From Candidatus Bartonella washoeensis Sb944nv (lineage in GTDB: Bacteria > Pseudomonadota > Alphaproteobacteria > Rhizobiales > Rhizobiaceae), in contig NZ_JH725024.1 of the NCBI RefSeq assembly GCF_000278135.1, forward strand, positions 140,434 through 204,433: a stretch of DNA of 64,000 nt. Direction: 5' to 3'. The notes below the pieces were generated by a model, which was not told where the DNA came from, ran no database searches, and was given only the letters and a program-made list of their open reading frames with translations. Shown one piece after another: positions 1 to 9,184 of this stretch (positions are counted from its first letter, which is position 1; each line of letters opens with the position of its first letter). The translations under genes and the position numbers were made by a program.

Positions 1-550
1 CCATTTGTTTTATCGAAATACCCCGTGCACTCAAAGCTTCTCTCAAAGCTGTACGCCTTGTCGGAGCAAACCCAATCCGAAAGCGCTCTGCAAGCTTTGG
101 CGTTACACCACGCTCATCAAGATAACGACGCGCCTGCGCTCCTTCTTTATCATGTAAGCTATATTGAAAAAAATCCGTAGCTATTTTCATAACATCATAA
201 AGGTCAGCCTTTTCCATTTGACGTTTATGACTTTGTGGATCAAAGACAGGTAATTTCATCCCTGCAAAATCAGCCAAACGTTCTACACTTTCTGAAAAGC
301 GCAATCCATCAAGCTCGCAAAGAAAAGTAAAAATATCACCACTCACACCACAGCCAAAACAATAATAACGCCCCTTACGATCATCACAATGAAAACTTGG
401 AGTTTTCTCACCATGAAATGGGCAACAACACCAAAAATCTCCTCGCGAAGGCTTGCTTTTTTGGGGATCAAATACCACCCTTTGGCCAATAACCGTTGAA
501 ATCGGTAATCTGGTGCGGATTTCATCAAGGAAATCAGACGGAAAACGCAT
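1..550 (-). CDS. dnaG: DNA primase, N-terminal part (runs off the left edge)
   Basis: This is the first ~183 residues of DnaG, which makes RNA primers at the replication fork. Translation from the ATG at 548-550 begins MRFPSDFLDEIRTRLPIS. It then shows the CHC2 zinc-binding region: CCPFHGEKTPSFH, and after a spacer YYCFGCG. The SFH and YCFGCG elements and the following FLCELDGLRFSESVERLA are typical of the primase zinc-binding domain. The TOPRIM catalytic core lies outside the window. The gene reads leftwards, divergent from the channel gene at 670. No frameshift is seen. Confidence 0.95.
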   Translation of the reverse strand, partial: MRFPSDFLDEIRTRLPISTVIGQRVVFDPQKSKPSRGDFWCCCPFHGEKTPSFHCDDRKGRYYCFGCGVSGDIFTFLCELDGLRFSESVERLADFAGMKLPVFDPQSHKRQMEKADLYDVMKIATDFFQYSLHDKEGAQARRYLDERGVTPKLAERFRIGFAPTRRTALREALSARGISIKQM

Positions 551-669
551 TATCTCTCACAGAGTTCTAAAATTCTTTTTTGCATGTTTAACGACTTTGG
601 AGCATAATTCCAATACTTCATCTTAAGCGGTTGAAAGATTTGAAGAGCTCAACCGTGCATAATTCAAAA

Positions 670-1902
670 ATGGAGAGTAAAAAAGTGATCAAATTTCTTG
701 TTCAATATCCACTGCTAGAATCTATTGTTTGGCTTATTATTCTTATTCTAATTGCGCTTTTAGTCAACTTTTTAGCAAGAAATATATTCATTCGCGCAGC
801 AAAACGGTTTTCTTTTTTTCTTCCTAAAGATACAACCGCTGATATTGAACACGCCATTCAGTACATAGCTAATATTGTCGGAGCCTTTACTCTTTCAATC
901 GGCATTGATTTTATCCCGACACTTCCTTCTGAACTTAGCACTATTATAAGTAATGTTGCTAATGCCTTCATTATTTTTGTCGTTGTCTTAACAATCTCTT
1001 CTCTCCTTAATGTTATTAATATCCTTTATGAACAACAGCCAACAGCGCGTTTAAAACCAATAAAAGGTTATATTCAAATCGCTAAAATTGCGCTTTTTAC
1101 TGTGGCTGCAATTCTCATGGTAGCCACATTGATCGACCGCTCACCTCTTATTCTTTTATCCGGTCTTGGTGCAATGGCGGCTGTCCTTATGTTGATTTTC
1201 CAGGACACACTCCTTTCTCTCATTGCAGGCATCCAAATTTCATCCACGGATATGGTACGTGTCGGCGATTGGATTCAAATCCCCAGTCTCGATATAGATG
1301 GTGATGTCATTGAAATTGCGCTTCATACTGTTAAAGTTCAAAATTTTGACAAAACAATTACAACCGTGCCTATCCGTAAACTGGTGACTGATCCTTTTAA
1401 AAATTGGCGCGGAATGGAGGAAGCAGGTGGACGACGCATTAAACGCTCCCTCTTTATTGACCAATCAAGCATCCGTTTCCACACAGAAGAAGAACAAGAA
1501 TATCTTTCCCGATTTAATTTGTTAGAAAATTATTTCACACAAAAAATACCAGAAATCAATGAATGGAACGCTCGATTAGATAAAAATCACGATGTGTTAG
1601 CCAATACCCGCCGTTTAACGAATATTGGGACTTTCCGTGCTTATGTTTTTGCTTATCTCAAAAATCACCTAAACATCGAACAAAACATGACCTTGATGGC
1701 ACGACAATTACCTCCTACACCAAATGGTTTACCCTTGGAAATCTATTGCTTTACCAACACAACCGTTTGGCTGGATTATGAACAAATTCAAAGTGATATT
1801 TTTGACCACCTTTATTCCATTCTTCCTAGTTTTGGTCTAAAGATTTTTCAAAATCCAAGCGGCTATGATTTTAGTCATGTATTAAAAGCGAAAGCGAAAT
1901 AA
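670..1902 (+). CDS. MscS-family mechanosensitive channel protein
   Basis: An inner-membrane channel of the MscS superfamily, probably a pressure-release valve on osmotic downshock. The N-terminal half has about five hydrophobic segments. The MscS pore/beta-domain signature follows (LIFQDTLLSLIAGIQI, then VRVGDWIQIPSLDIDGDVIEI), with a soluble C-terminal domain. Overall length and the VRVGDWI...DGDVIEIALHTVKVQNFDKT stretch resemble the YbdG/YnaI branch. The frame is open from a TTG at 631, but the ATG at 670 (MESKKVIKF) is preferred because TM1 follows directly; neither start has a strong Shine-Dalgarno. It is followed after 70 bp by a Na/Pi-type transporter on the same strand, so the two may be cotranscribed. 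The ion or solute passed is not known from sequence. Confidence 0.85.
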   Translation: MESKKVIKFLVQYPLLESIVWLIILILIALLVNFLARNIFIRAAKRFSFFLPKDTTADIEHAIQYIANIVGAFTLSIGIDFIPTLPSELSTIISNVANAFIIFVVVLTISSLLNVINILYEQQPTARLKPIKGYIQIAKIALFTVAAILMVATLIDRSPLILLSGLGAMAAVLMLIFQDTLLSLIAGIQISSTDMVRVGDWIQIPSLDIDGDVIEIALHTVKVQNFDKTITTVPIRKLVTDPFKNWRGMEEAGGRRIKRSLFIDQSSIRFHTEEEQEYLSRFNLLENYFTQKIPEINEWNARLDKNHDVLANTRRLTNIGTFRAYVFAYLKNHLNIEQNMTLMARQLPPTPNGLPLEIYCFTNTTVWLDYEQIQSDIFDHLYSILPSFGLKIFQNPSGYDFSHVLKAKAK

Positions 1903-1972
1903 AATGATAAACCTCAATTCAACAATTTTTTAGATCAACTGTATTTATGATAACAGAGAAAGAAAAAGTATC

Positions 1973-3664
1973 ATGAATGGTTCATTGGTACTCCTTCATC
2001 TTGCCGGCGCTATTTCTTTACTTCTTTGGGCCACACGTATGGTGCGTACGGGGTTTGAACGCGCTTATGGTGACAAACTTAAATACAAAATGCGCCATGT
2101 CATTTCCAAACCATTTTTTGCTGTAAGCTTTGGACTGTTTACAGCAATGATTTTACAAAGCTCTACAGCAATAACACTCCTTGTTGGTTCTTTTGTTGAA
2201 TCTGGTTTTGTCTCTGGGCTAGCAGGGCTTATGGCCGTACGTGGAGGAGAATTAGGATCGGCATTGGTTGTCAAAATTCTCTCCTATGATCTCACTATCG
2301 CTGTGCCCTTATGTCTTTTAATCGGCACTTGTATCTTCATGACAACTGAAAAACGTGATTGGCGTCAAATCGGACGTATCATCATCGGTATCGGCCTTTT
2401 GATTTTGTCTTTACAAATGATAAGTGCCGCCACAGAACCTTTACGTGATAGCGCGATTTTGCCTAACATCATCAGCTATCTTTCAACCGATTCTATTTCC
2501 ACTTTTTTATTGGCAGCAGCACTAACTTACCTCTTGCATTCCTCTATCGCAGGAATCATTTTGCTAGTCAATTTCGCCAATTATGATCTTATCCATGCTC
2601 AACTATGTGTTGTAATGGTCCTTGGTGTCAACTTTGGTTCTTCTCTCATAGCGCCACTTTTAACACGCAACGCCTCCCCTAACACCCGCCTTGTCCCATT
2701 GGGGAATTTACTCATGCGTGGAGCCGGTTCAATCCTTATTCTTATTTTATTTCTTTTCTTTCAACCACCAATCACATGGCTTGGCAATAATGCTTCTACT
2801 CAAGTTATTAATGCCCATATTATTTTCAATGTTTTTATTCTTCTTGCTGGAATACCACTCTCGAAATGGGTTTTAAAATTGACCACTAAAATTGTTCATT
2901 TAAGTGCAAAAAAAACGCAAACCAATAAAACTCTTAATTTATCCGATCAAACAGCTCTTGATGATAGTGTTCTTGATCGCCCAACTTTAGCACTCTCTAA
3001 TGTCATGCGTGAAGTCATCCATATTTGTGATCTCGTAGATATCATGCTAGAAAAAATCATGGGACTTTATGAAAAACCTGATCCAGACATCATCCGTGAG
3101 CTCAGCCAGCTGAACTCTATATTGGATAAAAAGCATACCGCAATCAAACTCTATCTTGCACGATTGGCAGGACAAAAATTATCTGATGAAGAAGCACTCC
3201 AAACACAAGAACTTCTAAGTGCTTGTATAAAATTGGATCAAGCGGGAGACATTATTATGCATAATATGCTTATGCTGGTTAAAAAGAAACAACAAAAAGC
3301 TTTACAATTCAGCAGTGACGGATGGAATGACCTTCTTCGTTTTCACGCCATTGTTCTGGCCAATGCGCATATCGCATTTAATGTTCTTGTCTCGCGTAAC
3401 ACACACACTGCGCATTTATTGGTACAAAAAAAAGATCAACTCCGAAATTTAGAAAAAGAAATGAGTTTAAAGCATTTTAAGCGCCTCCGTGAAGGTAACT
3501 TCAAAAACGTAGAATCGTCGAGCCTTCATCTTGACACTGTACGCGATCTCAAACAGATTAACTCTCTTTTAACCTCAATGATCTACCCAATTTTAGAAGC
3601 CAAAGGACTACTCAAAAGTTCGCGCCTGCGTAATCCCTCTGAACAACAAACAGTCAAATCATAA
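1973..3664 (+). CDS. Na+/phosphate cotransporter family protein with PhoU-like tail
   Basis: A 563-residue membrane protein of the NptA/YjbB (Na/Pi cotransporter, PF02690) family. The QSS motifs of the two inverted halves are visible: LQSSTAITLLVGSFV near residue 61 and LLHSSIAGIILLV near residue 187. About eight to nine hydrophobic segments occupy residues 1-310. The C-terminal ~230 residues are hydrophilic and helical, like the PhoU-type domain fused to many bacterial members. Expected role is sodium-driven phosphate movement across the inner membrane; direction and regulation cannot be told. The upstream AGAGAAAGAAAAAG tract can act as an RBS. It follows the MscS gene closely on the same strand. 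Confidence 0.88.
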   Translation: MNGSLVLLHLAGAISLLLWATRMVRTGFERAYGDKLKYKMRHVISKPFFAVSFGLFTAMILQSSTAITLLVGSFVESGFVSGLAGLMAVRGGELGSALVVKILSYDLTIAVPLCLLIGTCIFMTTEKRDWRQIGRIIIGIGLLILSLQMISAATEPLRDSAILPNIISYLSTDSISTFLLAAALTYLLHSSIAGIILLVNFANYDLIHAQLCVVMVLGVNFGSSLIAPLLTRNASPNTRLVPLGNLLMRGAGSILILILFLFFQPPITWLGNNASTQVINAHIIFNVFILLAGIPLSKWVLKLTTKIVHLSAKKTQTNKTLNLSDQTALDDSVLDRPTLALSNVMREVIHICDLVDIMLEKIMGLYEKPDPDIIRELSQLNSILDKKHTAIKLYLARLAGQKLSDEEALQTQELLSACIKLDQAGDIIMHNMLMLVKKKQQKALQFSSDGWNDLLRFHAIVLANAHIAFNVLVSRNTHTAHLLVQKKDQLRNLEKEMSLKHFKRLREGNFKNVESSSLHLDTVRDLKQINSLLTSMIYPILEAKGLLKSSRLRNPSEQQTVKS

Positions 3665-3717
3665 CTTTTAGAATAGTTTAACAAGAAAATTAATGATTGT
3701 TATTCAAAGGAAGAAGT

Positions 3718-3867
3718 ATGTTTATGAAGAATGCAGTTATTAGTCGAATTGTAACTATCGTATCAATATTTTTACAAATTCGACCTGCACAATATTTTGC
3801 AAAGAGTGAAACATCATTTCAAGCATCATTGATATCGTATAAGCACACTTTTTTTCAAACTTTTTGA
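3718..3867 (+). CDS. Small ORF, 49 aa, with good RBS (uncertain gene or relic)
   Basis: A short frame MFMKNAVISRIVTIVSIFLQ... preceded by AAAGGAAGAAGT, a good Shine-Dalgarno, 50 bp after the Na/Pi transporter. The N-terminus looks like a signal peptide or single membrane anchor (positive start, hydrophobic run, then polar residues). It ends in a short polar tail without any motif I recognise. It could be a genuine small membrane protein or the surviving 5' end of a decayed exported protein. The rest of the 3665-4245 gap shows no other convincing gene. Confidence 0.35.
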   Translation: MFMKNAVISRIVTIVSIFLQIRPAQYFAKSETSFQASLISYKHTFFQTF

Positions 3868-4245
3868 ATTTCAACTTTGCTTGTTACCTTTCATTTTGTC
3901 ATTTTATTTTGCGAATTTCTTTACAGCGATTGGCAAAAAATCTGCTTATAAAGACACTTATTTATACTTTCAAAATACTGTCACAAACATTTTCTTTTTA
4001 CGTAAAACTATTGTCAACCTGAGCGTTTTTTATTACTATAAAAGGTTGTGTGTGTGTATGTTGGGGTTTATGGATAGCGTTGCGCATATAAAATATTCAC
4101 GCGCATTAGAAAACAGCAAAGTAAAGATTGTAACAAAATTTTCAGCAGCAATATTCCCCAAGAAAAAAATAAGTAAACCTTGACCTTTACAAAGCTTACC
4201 CTAGTTAGAATTAACAGTTTAGATTCAGGCAAAGGAGAGAATGTA

Positions 4246-4497
4246 ATGGAAGACGCAAACATCGGCTGGATAGCAGCTATTATTATCGGCGGACTTGCAG
4301 GTTGGGCTGCACAATATCTTATGAAAAGCCAGACAGGGGTGTTTCTAAACATTATTTTAGGAATTATTGGAGCTGCATTGGCAAGCTTTCTTTTTGGAGT
4401 TTTAGGTGTGAGTTTTGCTGGATGGCTTGGTTATCTTATTTCCGGCTTTATCGGAGCCTGCCTTCTTATATGGGTAGGACGAAAAATTCGATCATAA
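4246..4497 (+). CDS. GlsB/YeaQ/YmgE family stress-response membrane protein
   Basis: An 83-residue, almost wholly hydrophobic protein starting MEDANIGWIAAIIIGGLAGW. Three membrane segments are rich in Gly and Ala (GLAGWAAQYLMKS, NIILGIIGAALASFLFG, LGYLISGFIGACLLIWVG) and it ends in a basic GRKIRS tail. This is the transglycosylase-associated (PF04226) pattern; the transglycosylase name is historical and no enzymatic activity is implied. The ATG at 4246 is chosen because AAAGGAGAG lies 9 bases upstream. The frame is open further upstream from 4180, but the added residues are not hydrophobic and lack an RBS. Expected in the inner membrane, often induced by stress in relatives. Confidence 0.88.
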   Translation: MEDANIGWIAAIIIGGLAGWAAQYLMKSQTGVFLNIILGIIGAALASFLFGVLGVSFAGWLGYLISGFIGACLLIWVGRKIRS

Positions 4498-5059
4498 AGC
4501 ATTTATTCATTTTTTTAGAAGCGCCTTTGGGTGCTAAGTGGAATTGCTGAAATATTTCTGCCATAGATTTACAAGTTACAGCTATTGGGAGGGGAGTGGT
4601 GGTGAGATGCTTAAATTGTGGTCTTTTTGCATCACCATCATCACATTATCTAAGTTCGTAGCGACGAGGCTCTTTAACCACTCATTCCCTCATATGCAAT
4701 AACAATATGCTACAGCGTACTCGTATTCATAAAAGAATATCTACGCCGTTTTAGTGTAATACTAATTTTCTTTTCTATAATTCATACCCCAATATCATTG
4801 CTTCGAACATATGGTTTACAGACCATAATGATAATCAAATCTGTTCATCTTACTGTAGTACTAACATAGCTGCTGCACATTATTATAAAAAACAATAACA
4901 ATGATCAAAGCCTCTATCGCGTAAACTTTAACTCCTATGTACTTCATAAGAGTGTCCTAACAGAAAATTCAAACAACCCCTTTTGAATTTCACAAACGAA
5001 AGAAGTGTTGTCCTAAGTTCCATACCCTCAATAATATTTGAACTCAAAAGGCGTAGTGG
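4498..5059. other. Gap without recognisable gene
   Basis: About 560 bases between the GlsB-like gene and repeat copy C. Stops are frequent in all frames and I see no domain, tRNA or clear terminator. Probably decayed DNA. Confidence 0.5.
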
Positions 5060-5805
5060 TAAATTTCCATTTGTAAAGAACAACAGTATTACCATTAAGA
5101 AGTATGATATTAAGTGCAGAAATTTGCAAAATTGTTACCATTTATTCAAGATAAGTTTCTGAAATGCAGATAAAGGTTCAAAATCTTACCGTTATTTTGT
5201 TACAGATATCCATAATATTTAAAGTAGTAAGCGTTTTCTCCTATCCTCAGACAAATAGCCCAGCACACATCAAATTATGCATCCTAGTATCAGAAAGCGA
5301 TCTCTCATAGTGTTTTGCAAACGTTGGCTAAAAGCTATGAAGATAAGATGTCATCTTTATTTTTGTTCATTCCTCTGCCAAACTTATAGTAGCCAGCATG
5401 AAAGGCAAGCGTTAAGAAGCAATAGAGAGAATTTACCACGAAGAGTCATGCTGCAGTGGATTCCTTAGGGACGATTTCTGTATTTTCTTTTCTCTCCAAG
5501 AAACTGAAATAATATGACAAATGTACTTCAGCTTGTCGCAATGAATAAAAACACACAGGATATTATTAATAAAGGTTATATTCAGATGTACAAAGAGAAG
5601 AATTGAGGAAATAAAACGTATCTCTATCATTCTTTCTTACTTAAATTAAGAAAACACCTGAGAATGATAATGACTACCCTTACAGAAAGGCCACCTTATC
5701 AAAGGCTTTTTCAATAAACTTACCCATTTCAGACATACCTTTTAACAATTAGATAAAAAAGCTTCTTCTTTTATGCAATTAATTAATCTATACTTCAATC
5801 ATCCT
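5060..5805 (-). repeat. Degenerate dispersed repeat, copy C (inverted)
   Basis: The reverse complement of this stretch aligns by eye with 28131-29645 (copy A) and 48695-49505 (copy B). Shared landmarks include TTTACCACGAAGAGT (5434 region), CATTCCTCTG, AGCATGAAAG, ATGTCTGAAATG in the minus strand near 5740, and AAGAAGTATGATATTAAGTG near 5097. All copies carry stops and indels, so none is intact. Read on the plus strand here, a fragment DKGSKSYRYFVTD recalls the zinc-ribbon region of large serine recombinases (KG-x-RY-x-YYV), so an origin from such a gene is possible but weakly supported. Like copy B, this copy lacks the integrase-bearing segment found in copy A. Confidence 0.7.
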
Positions 5806-6005
5806 CTGACTTAGAAAGTTATGGGCATAGAATCTAGGATTAATAAAAAGAAAAAATATAAGCGCTAAAAAATACTTCACTCTCCCTTTACATCTTTCCG
5901 TTTAAAATCTTGCTGCCTTTGCATTTCTGCATTACAATAGAAGTATCTATTTTTATCATCCAATGCAGTAAATGCAATAGACTTTGAGCTGAGCTATGAA
6001 GTGAA

Positions 6006-6524
6006 ATGATGTCTGATCCTATGGATTCCATCTTGCCACCTCTGAAGTGGTTATCTGATAAAGATCCTCCAGTCCCAGCTAGCATCAACGATTGGCTAAT
6101 GGAGTTGGGATCTATGACGCGTCGACTCGAAAACCACTGCACCTGCATACGCATCGAACCACAACGTGAATGCTTCATTACGCGTGATAAATTGAAGGAA
6201 GAATCTGAGCATCTACCTGATAGCTCGCATTACTGGCTACGAGAAATCATACTGATGGGAGATAATCAACCTTGGCTCCTTGGACGCACTGTAATCCCAC
6301 AAGAAACTCTATTGGAACACAATCAAGCACTGATGCATTTGGGCTCTAAACCATTGGGACACTATTTATTTAACAGTGGAACATTAACTCGCGACTACAT
6401 TCATATTGGCCAACAAGGTGCTCTGTGGGCGCGTCGCTCCCGTTTGCGTCTAGCAAAAAAACCATTGTTGTTAACCGAATTGTTTTTAGCAGCTTCACCA
6501 CTGTACACAACAAATCCCATATAA
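6006..6524 (+). CDS. ubiC: Chorismate--pyruvate lyase (first step of ubiquinone synthesis)
   Basis: UbiC removes pyruvate from chorismate to give 4-hydroxybenzoate, the ring precursor of ubiquinone. The 172-residue product (171 if the second ATG at 6009 is used) matches the enteric protein along its whole length (~165 residues in E. coli). Visible blocks are [63 protein letters not shown] and [15 protein letters not shown]. The residues expected to hold the product are present: Arg79 (YWLRE), Leu117 (PLGHY) and Glu158 (LLTELFL). No ubiA follows, unlike the enteric ubiCA operon. The gene stands alone in decayed DNA, with repeat copy C upstream and a yqeY relic downstream. Both ATGs lack a strong RBS. 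A transferred origin is inferred, not shown. Confidence 0.93.
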   Translation: MMSDPMDSILPPLKWLSDKDPPVPASINDWLMELGSMTRRLENHCTCIRIEPQRECFITRDKLKEESEHLPDSSHYWLREIILMGDNQPWLLGRTVIPQETLLEHNQALMHLGSKPLGHYLFNSGTLTRDYIHIGQQGALWARRSRLRLAKKPLLLTELFLAASPLYTTNPI

Positions 6525-7100
6525 ATGGAGCATTCTATATTCCTTTTATCATGCACCACTTGTTGGTTCTATACTTTTAAAAGATAAGGGAATAAAATTT
6601 TTAAACTTCTCCCAACAGCATATTACGAATGAAGAGTTCTTCTAGATATGTTCTTGGGACCATCTTGACTCAAAAATGCTTCAACTTTTAAAAAGAAGCA
6701 TTTCAAAATTCTTTTTACCGAAAATAGAGTGAAAAACTTGCCCTTGATCCATTTTGAAGGTGCCTATCATACAAAAAAGCCCTTTGCATTTTAATTTCAC
6801 GCAAAATAATAATCACTCCTGAAAAAAAAGAAAAAAATCTTCTTACAAAAAATTTAAAATTTGTATCACGCGGCTTTTGTTTAACCACCTTATTTTATCT
6901 AAAAGCTTTTTATATATTAAAAACAATAAATCTTTTTTAGAAAAGTTAAAACACTTATAATCCTTTAGCCCCTCTTTAATGACGTAAATACGCAGAAAAA
7001 ACATTCCCTTTTTTATTCTCAAAGAAGTATTTTTGCGTGCTAACTTTTATGAGAGCAATGTCACTTATCAACATTATCTCTATGCTATCTGAACACATGA
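6525..7100. other. Gap without recognisable gene
   Basis: Roughly 575 bases downstream of ubiC, AT-rich with A- and T-runs. No open frame with recognisable similarity and no convincing terminator for ubiC was seen. Confidence 0.5.
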
Positions 7101-7104
7101 CAAG

Positions 7105-7567
7105 TGACTAAAAATAAAAAACTTTCAGATTCCTTTTGCAAATTGGTAGGATTCATTTGCCACGCAGAGCATCCATTTAGCCGCACCACCACATCACTCA
7201 TATCATTTAATCCTTCAATTTTGCTTGTAACAAAGCCACAAAAAGGACTTTTTTACTTCCCTCTTAGTAAGCGAACGGAAAAGAAATTTACGAATGATTT
7301 CCATTTTCTCTTGTCTTTTCTTTACCAAATTCTAAGCATCCAGATTCTTTATGAACGCGTTCTAAATCCTTTTATTATTTCAGCTAAAAACAAACTGTTT
7401 GATAGTCATTAGTTTTCGCTGTCTTATCACCACGATAAGAAATATCATAATCCTAATAGCAGCACCAATTAAATGCTTCATCAATTAAATGAAGCGTGGA
7501 AAGATATCTCTTTATTCATATCTTCAAGGCAATTTCGAATTGCCATATCAATTTGATCACGCAACAT
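7105..7567 (-). pseudogene. yqeY: yqeY/GatB-related protein, decayed
   Basis: Minus-strand translation in shifting frames recovers the YqeY family in order. From the ATG at 7565-7567 it reads MLRDQIDMAIRNCLEDMNKE. After a frame change come STLHLIDEA and DYDISYRGDKTAKTND (family: STLRLINAAIKDRDIA-RG...). Then come MEIIRKFLFRSLTKREV (family: VIREFLPRQL), ALLQAKLKD and finally DMSDVVVRL. Several frameshifts and stops break it, so it cannot make a full product. YqeY proteins are tRNA-amidotransferase-like and often lie beside carA or dnaG in rhizobia, which fits the flanking carA and the dnaG further left. A plus-strand open frame at 7104-7412 is an antisense shadow of this relic. Confidence 0.72.
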
Positions 7568-7743
7568 AAATTTATCCGTTTTATTCAAGAAAAAACAGCT
7601 TGTAACCAACCCTTATCGTCTTACCTGCATGATAAAAAATAATTAACACCGAGGTCTTAGAAAATTCCAAAACAGGACTTTACCTCTTCATGGAATATAC
7701 ATATACTCTTGGCCTTAAGCAAAATATCGCAATAACTATACAC

Positions 7744-7757
7744 ATAACATCTGTTAT
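7744..7757. promoter_or_regulatory. Palindrome upstream of carA
   Basis: ATAACATCTGTTAT has 6-bp arms around a TC centre. It is embedded in a wider inverted repeat AACTATA...TATAGTT (about 7734-7760). It ends 64 bases before the carA ATG, where an operator or leader hairpin could act. The regulator is unknown. Confidence 0.3.
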
Positions 7758-7821
7758 AGTTGTGCTTTTTGTGTAACGTTGATTATTATATTTTTCAGAT
7801 AACAAATTATGAGCACATGCT

Positions 7822-9018
7822 ATGACACAAATTATCTCATCTCCTAATCCTTGGAGCGTAAGCAAACCTACAGCCTTATTAATATTGGCCGATGGAACAG
7901 TTATTGAAGGCAAAGGAGCAGGTGCTACAGGTGTTGCTGAAGCTGAAATATGTTTTAACACCGCGATGACAGGCTATGAAGAAATCCTCACAGATCCGTC
8001 ATATGAAAAACAAATCGTCAATTTCACTTTTCCTCATATCGGCAATGTAGGTACAAATAGTGAAGATATTGAAGATCTCACACCCCTCAATTGTCATGGA
8101 GCAGTTGGTGCCATTTTCAAAGCAGATATTACCCATCCTTCCAACTATCGTGCAAATGAAAATCTTAATCAATGGCTGAAAACGCGTAAGATCATTGCAC
8201 TTTGTGGTATTGATACGCGAGCATTAACCGTTTTTATTCGTGAAAAAGGTGCACTAAATGGCATCATCGCCCATGATCCCAATGGGAATTTTGATATTAA
8301 TGCTCTGAAAAAGCGCGCACAAAAATGGACTGGACTTATCAATCTTGATCTCGCCAAAGAAGTAACATCAAAGCAATTAGTAGAATGGAATGAAAAACCC
8401 TGGATGTGGAATAAAGGCTATAGTGCAAATGACGCGTACAATTTTCACATTGTTGCGATTGATTATGGAGTGAAACGCAATATTCTGCGCCTCATGGCTG
8501 CAAACGGTGCACGTATAACCATTGTACCAGCAAACACAAACGTGAAAGAAATTCTAGCAATGAATCCTGATGGTGTTTTTCTTTCCAATGGACCAGGCGA
8601 TCCAGCTGCTACAGCCGATTATGCTGTCCCAACTATTAAAGCACTCATTGACAGTAATATACCGCTTTTTGGCATATGTCTTGGACATCAACTTCTGGCT
8701 CTTGCTGTTGGAGCAAAAACCATAAAAATGCATCAAGGGCACCATGGCGCCAACCATCCTGTTAAAGATTTTACTACCGGAAAAGTCGAAATTGTATCTA
8801 TGAATCATGGTTTTACTGTAGATACGACATCTTTACCAAAACATGTTGAAGAGACCCATATTTCCCTCTTTGACAACTCAAATTGTGGTATTCGGATCAT
8901 TGGAAAACCGATTTTTTCTGTTCAATACCACCCTGAAGCTTCCCCTGGACCACAAGACAGCCACTATCTATTTCAGCGTTTTTTTGATCTCATTATAAAC
9001 TATAAAAAAACAGCTTAA
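7822..9018 (+). CDS. carA: Carbamoyl-phosphate synthase small (glutaminase) subunit
   Basis: CarA hydrolyses glutamine and passes ammonia to CarB, which makes carbamoyl phosphate for arginine and pyrimidine synthesis. The 398-residue product has the CPSase small-chain N-terminal domain (ADGTVIEGKGAGATG, GEAE-like EICFNTAMTGYEEILTDPSY). A class-I glutamine amidotransferase domain follows. The nucleophile is Cys286 in FGICLGHQ, with the His370/Glu372 pair in YHPEASPGP. The start MTQIISSPNPW has a weak RBS. carB lies 3.3 kb downstream on the same strand, separated by a dead transporter and a lipoprotein gene, so the two are probably transcribed separately here. Confidence 0.97.
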   Translation: MTQIISSPNPWSVSKPTALLILADGTVIEGKGAGATGVAEAEICFNTAMTGYEEILTDPSYEKQIVNFTFPHIGNVGTNSEDIEDLTPLNCHGAVGAIFKADITHPSNYRANENLNQWLKTRKIIALCGIDTRALTVFIREKGALNGIIAHDPNGNFDINALKKRAQKWTGLINLDLAKEVTSKQLVEWNEKPWMWNKGYSANDAYNFHIVAIDYGVKRNILRLMAANGARITIVPANTNVKEILAMNPDGVFLSNGPGDPAATADYAVPTIKALIDSNIPLFGICLGHQLLALAVGAKTIKMHQGHHGANHPVKDFTTGKVEIVSMNHGFTVDTTSLPKHVEETHISLFDNSNCGIRIIGKPIFSVQYHPEASPGPQDSHYLFQRFFDLIINYKKTA

Positions 9019-9184
9019 TTGAAGTGCTTTGTCCTTTGAGTTACCTCCGCAAAAACTCTATCCCTGAGCACAAATATATTATTTTAGCAACAGAGCAGCT
9101 TACTTCACTCATAGCATTAACAAGACTTGTTTGCCTTTTGAATTATCTTAGCAGAATATTGTTATCAATCAGAATTTCAAAAAA

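Noticed and set aside
3881-4183. Plus-strand open frame of 100 codons before the GlsB-like gene
   Set aside because: Phe/Tyr/Lys-rich composition of AT-rich DNA, no RBS and no motif.
5277-5468. Plus-strand open frame of 63 codons in repeat copy C
   Set aside because: The matching frame in copies A and B is broken, so it is not a conserved gene; it is listed only as part of the repeat.
7104-7412. Plus-strand open frame of 102 codons with a GTG start
   Set aside because: It lies antisense to the yqeY relic, has no RBS or family similarity, and its length is explained by the decayed gene on the other strand.
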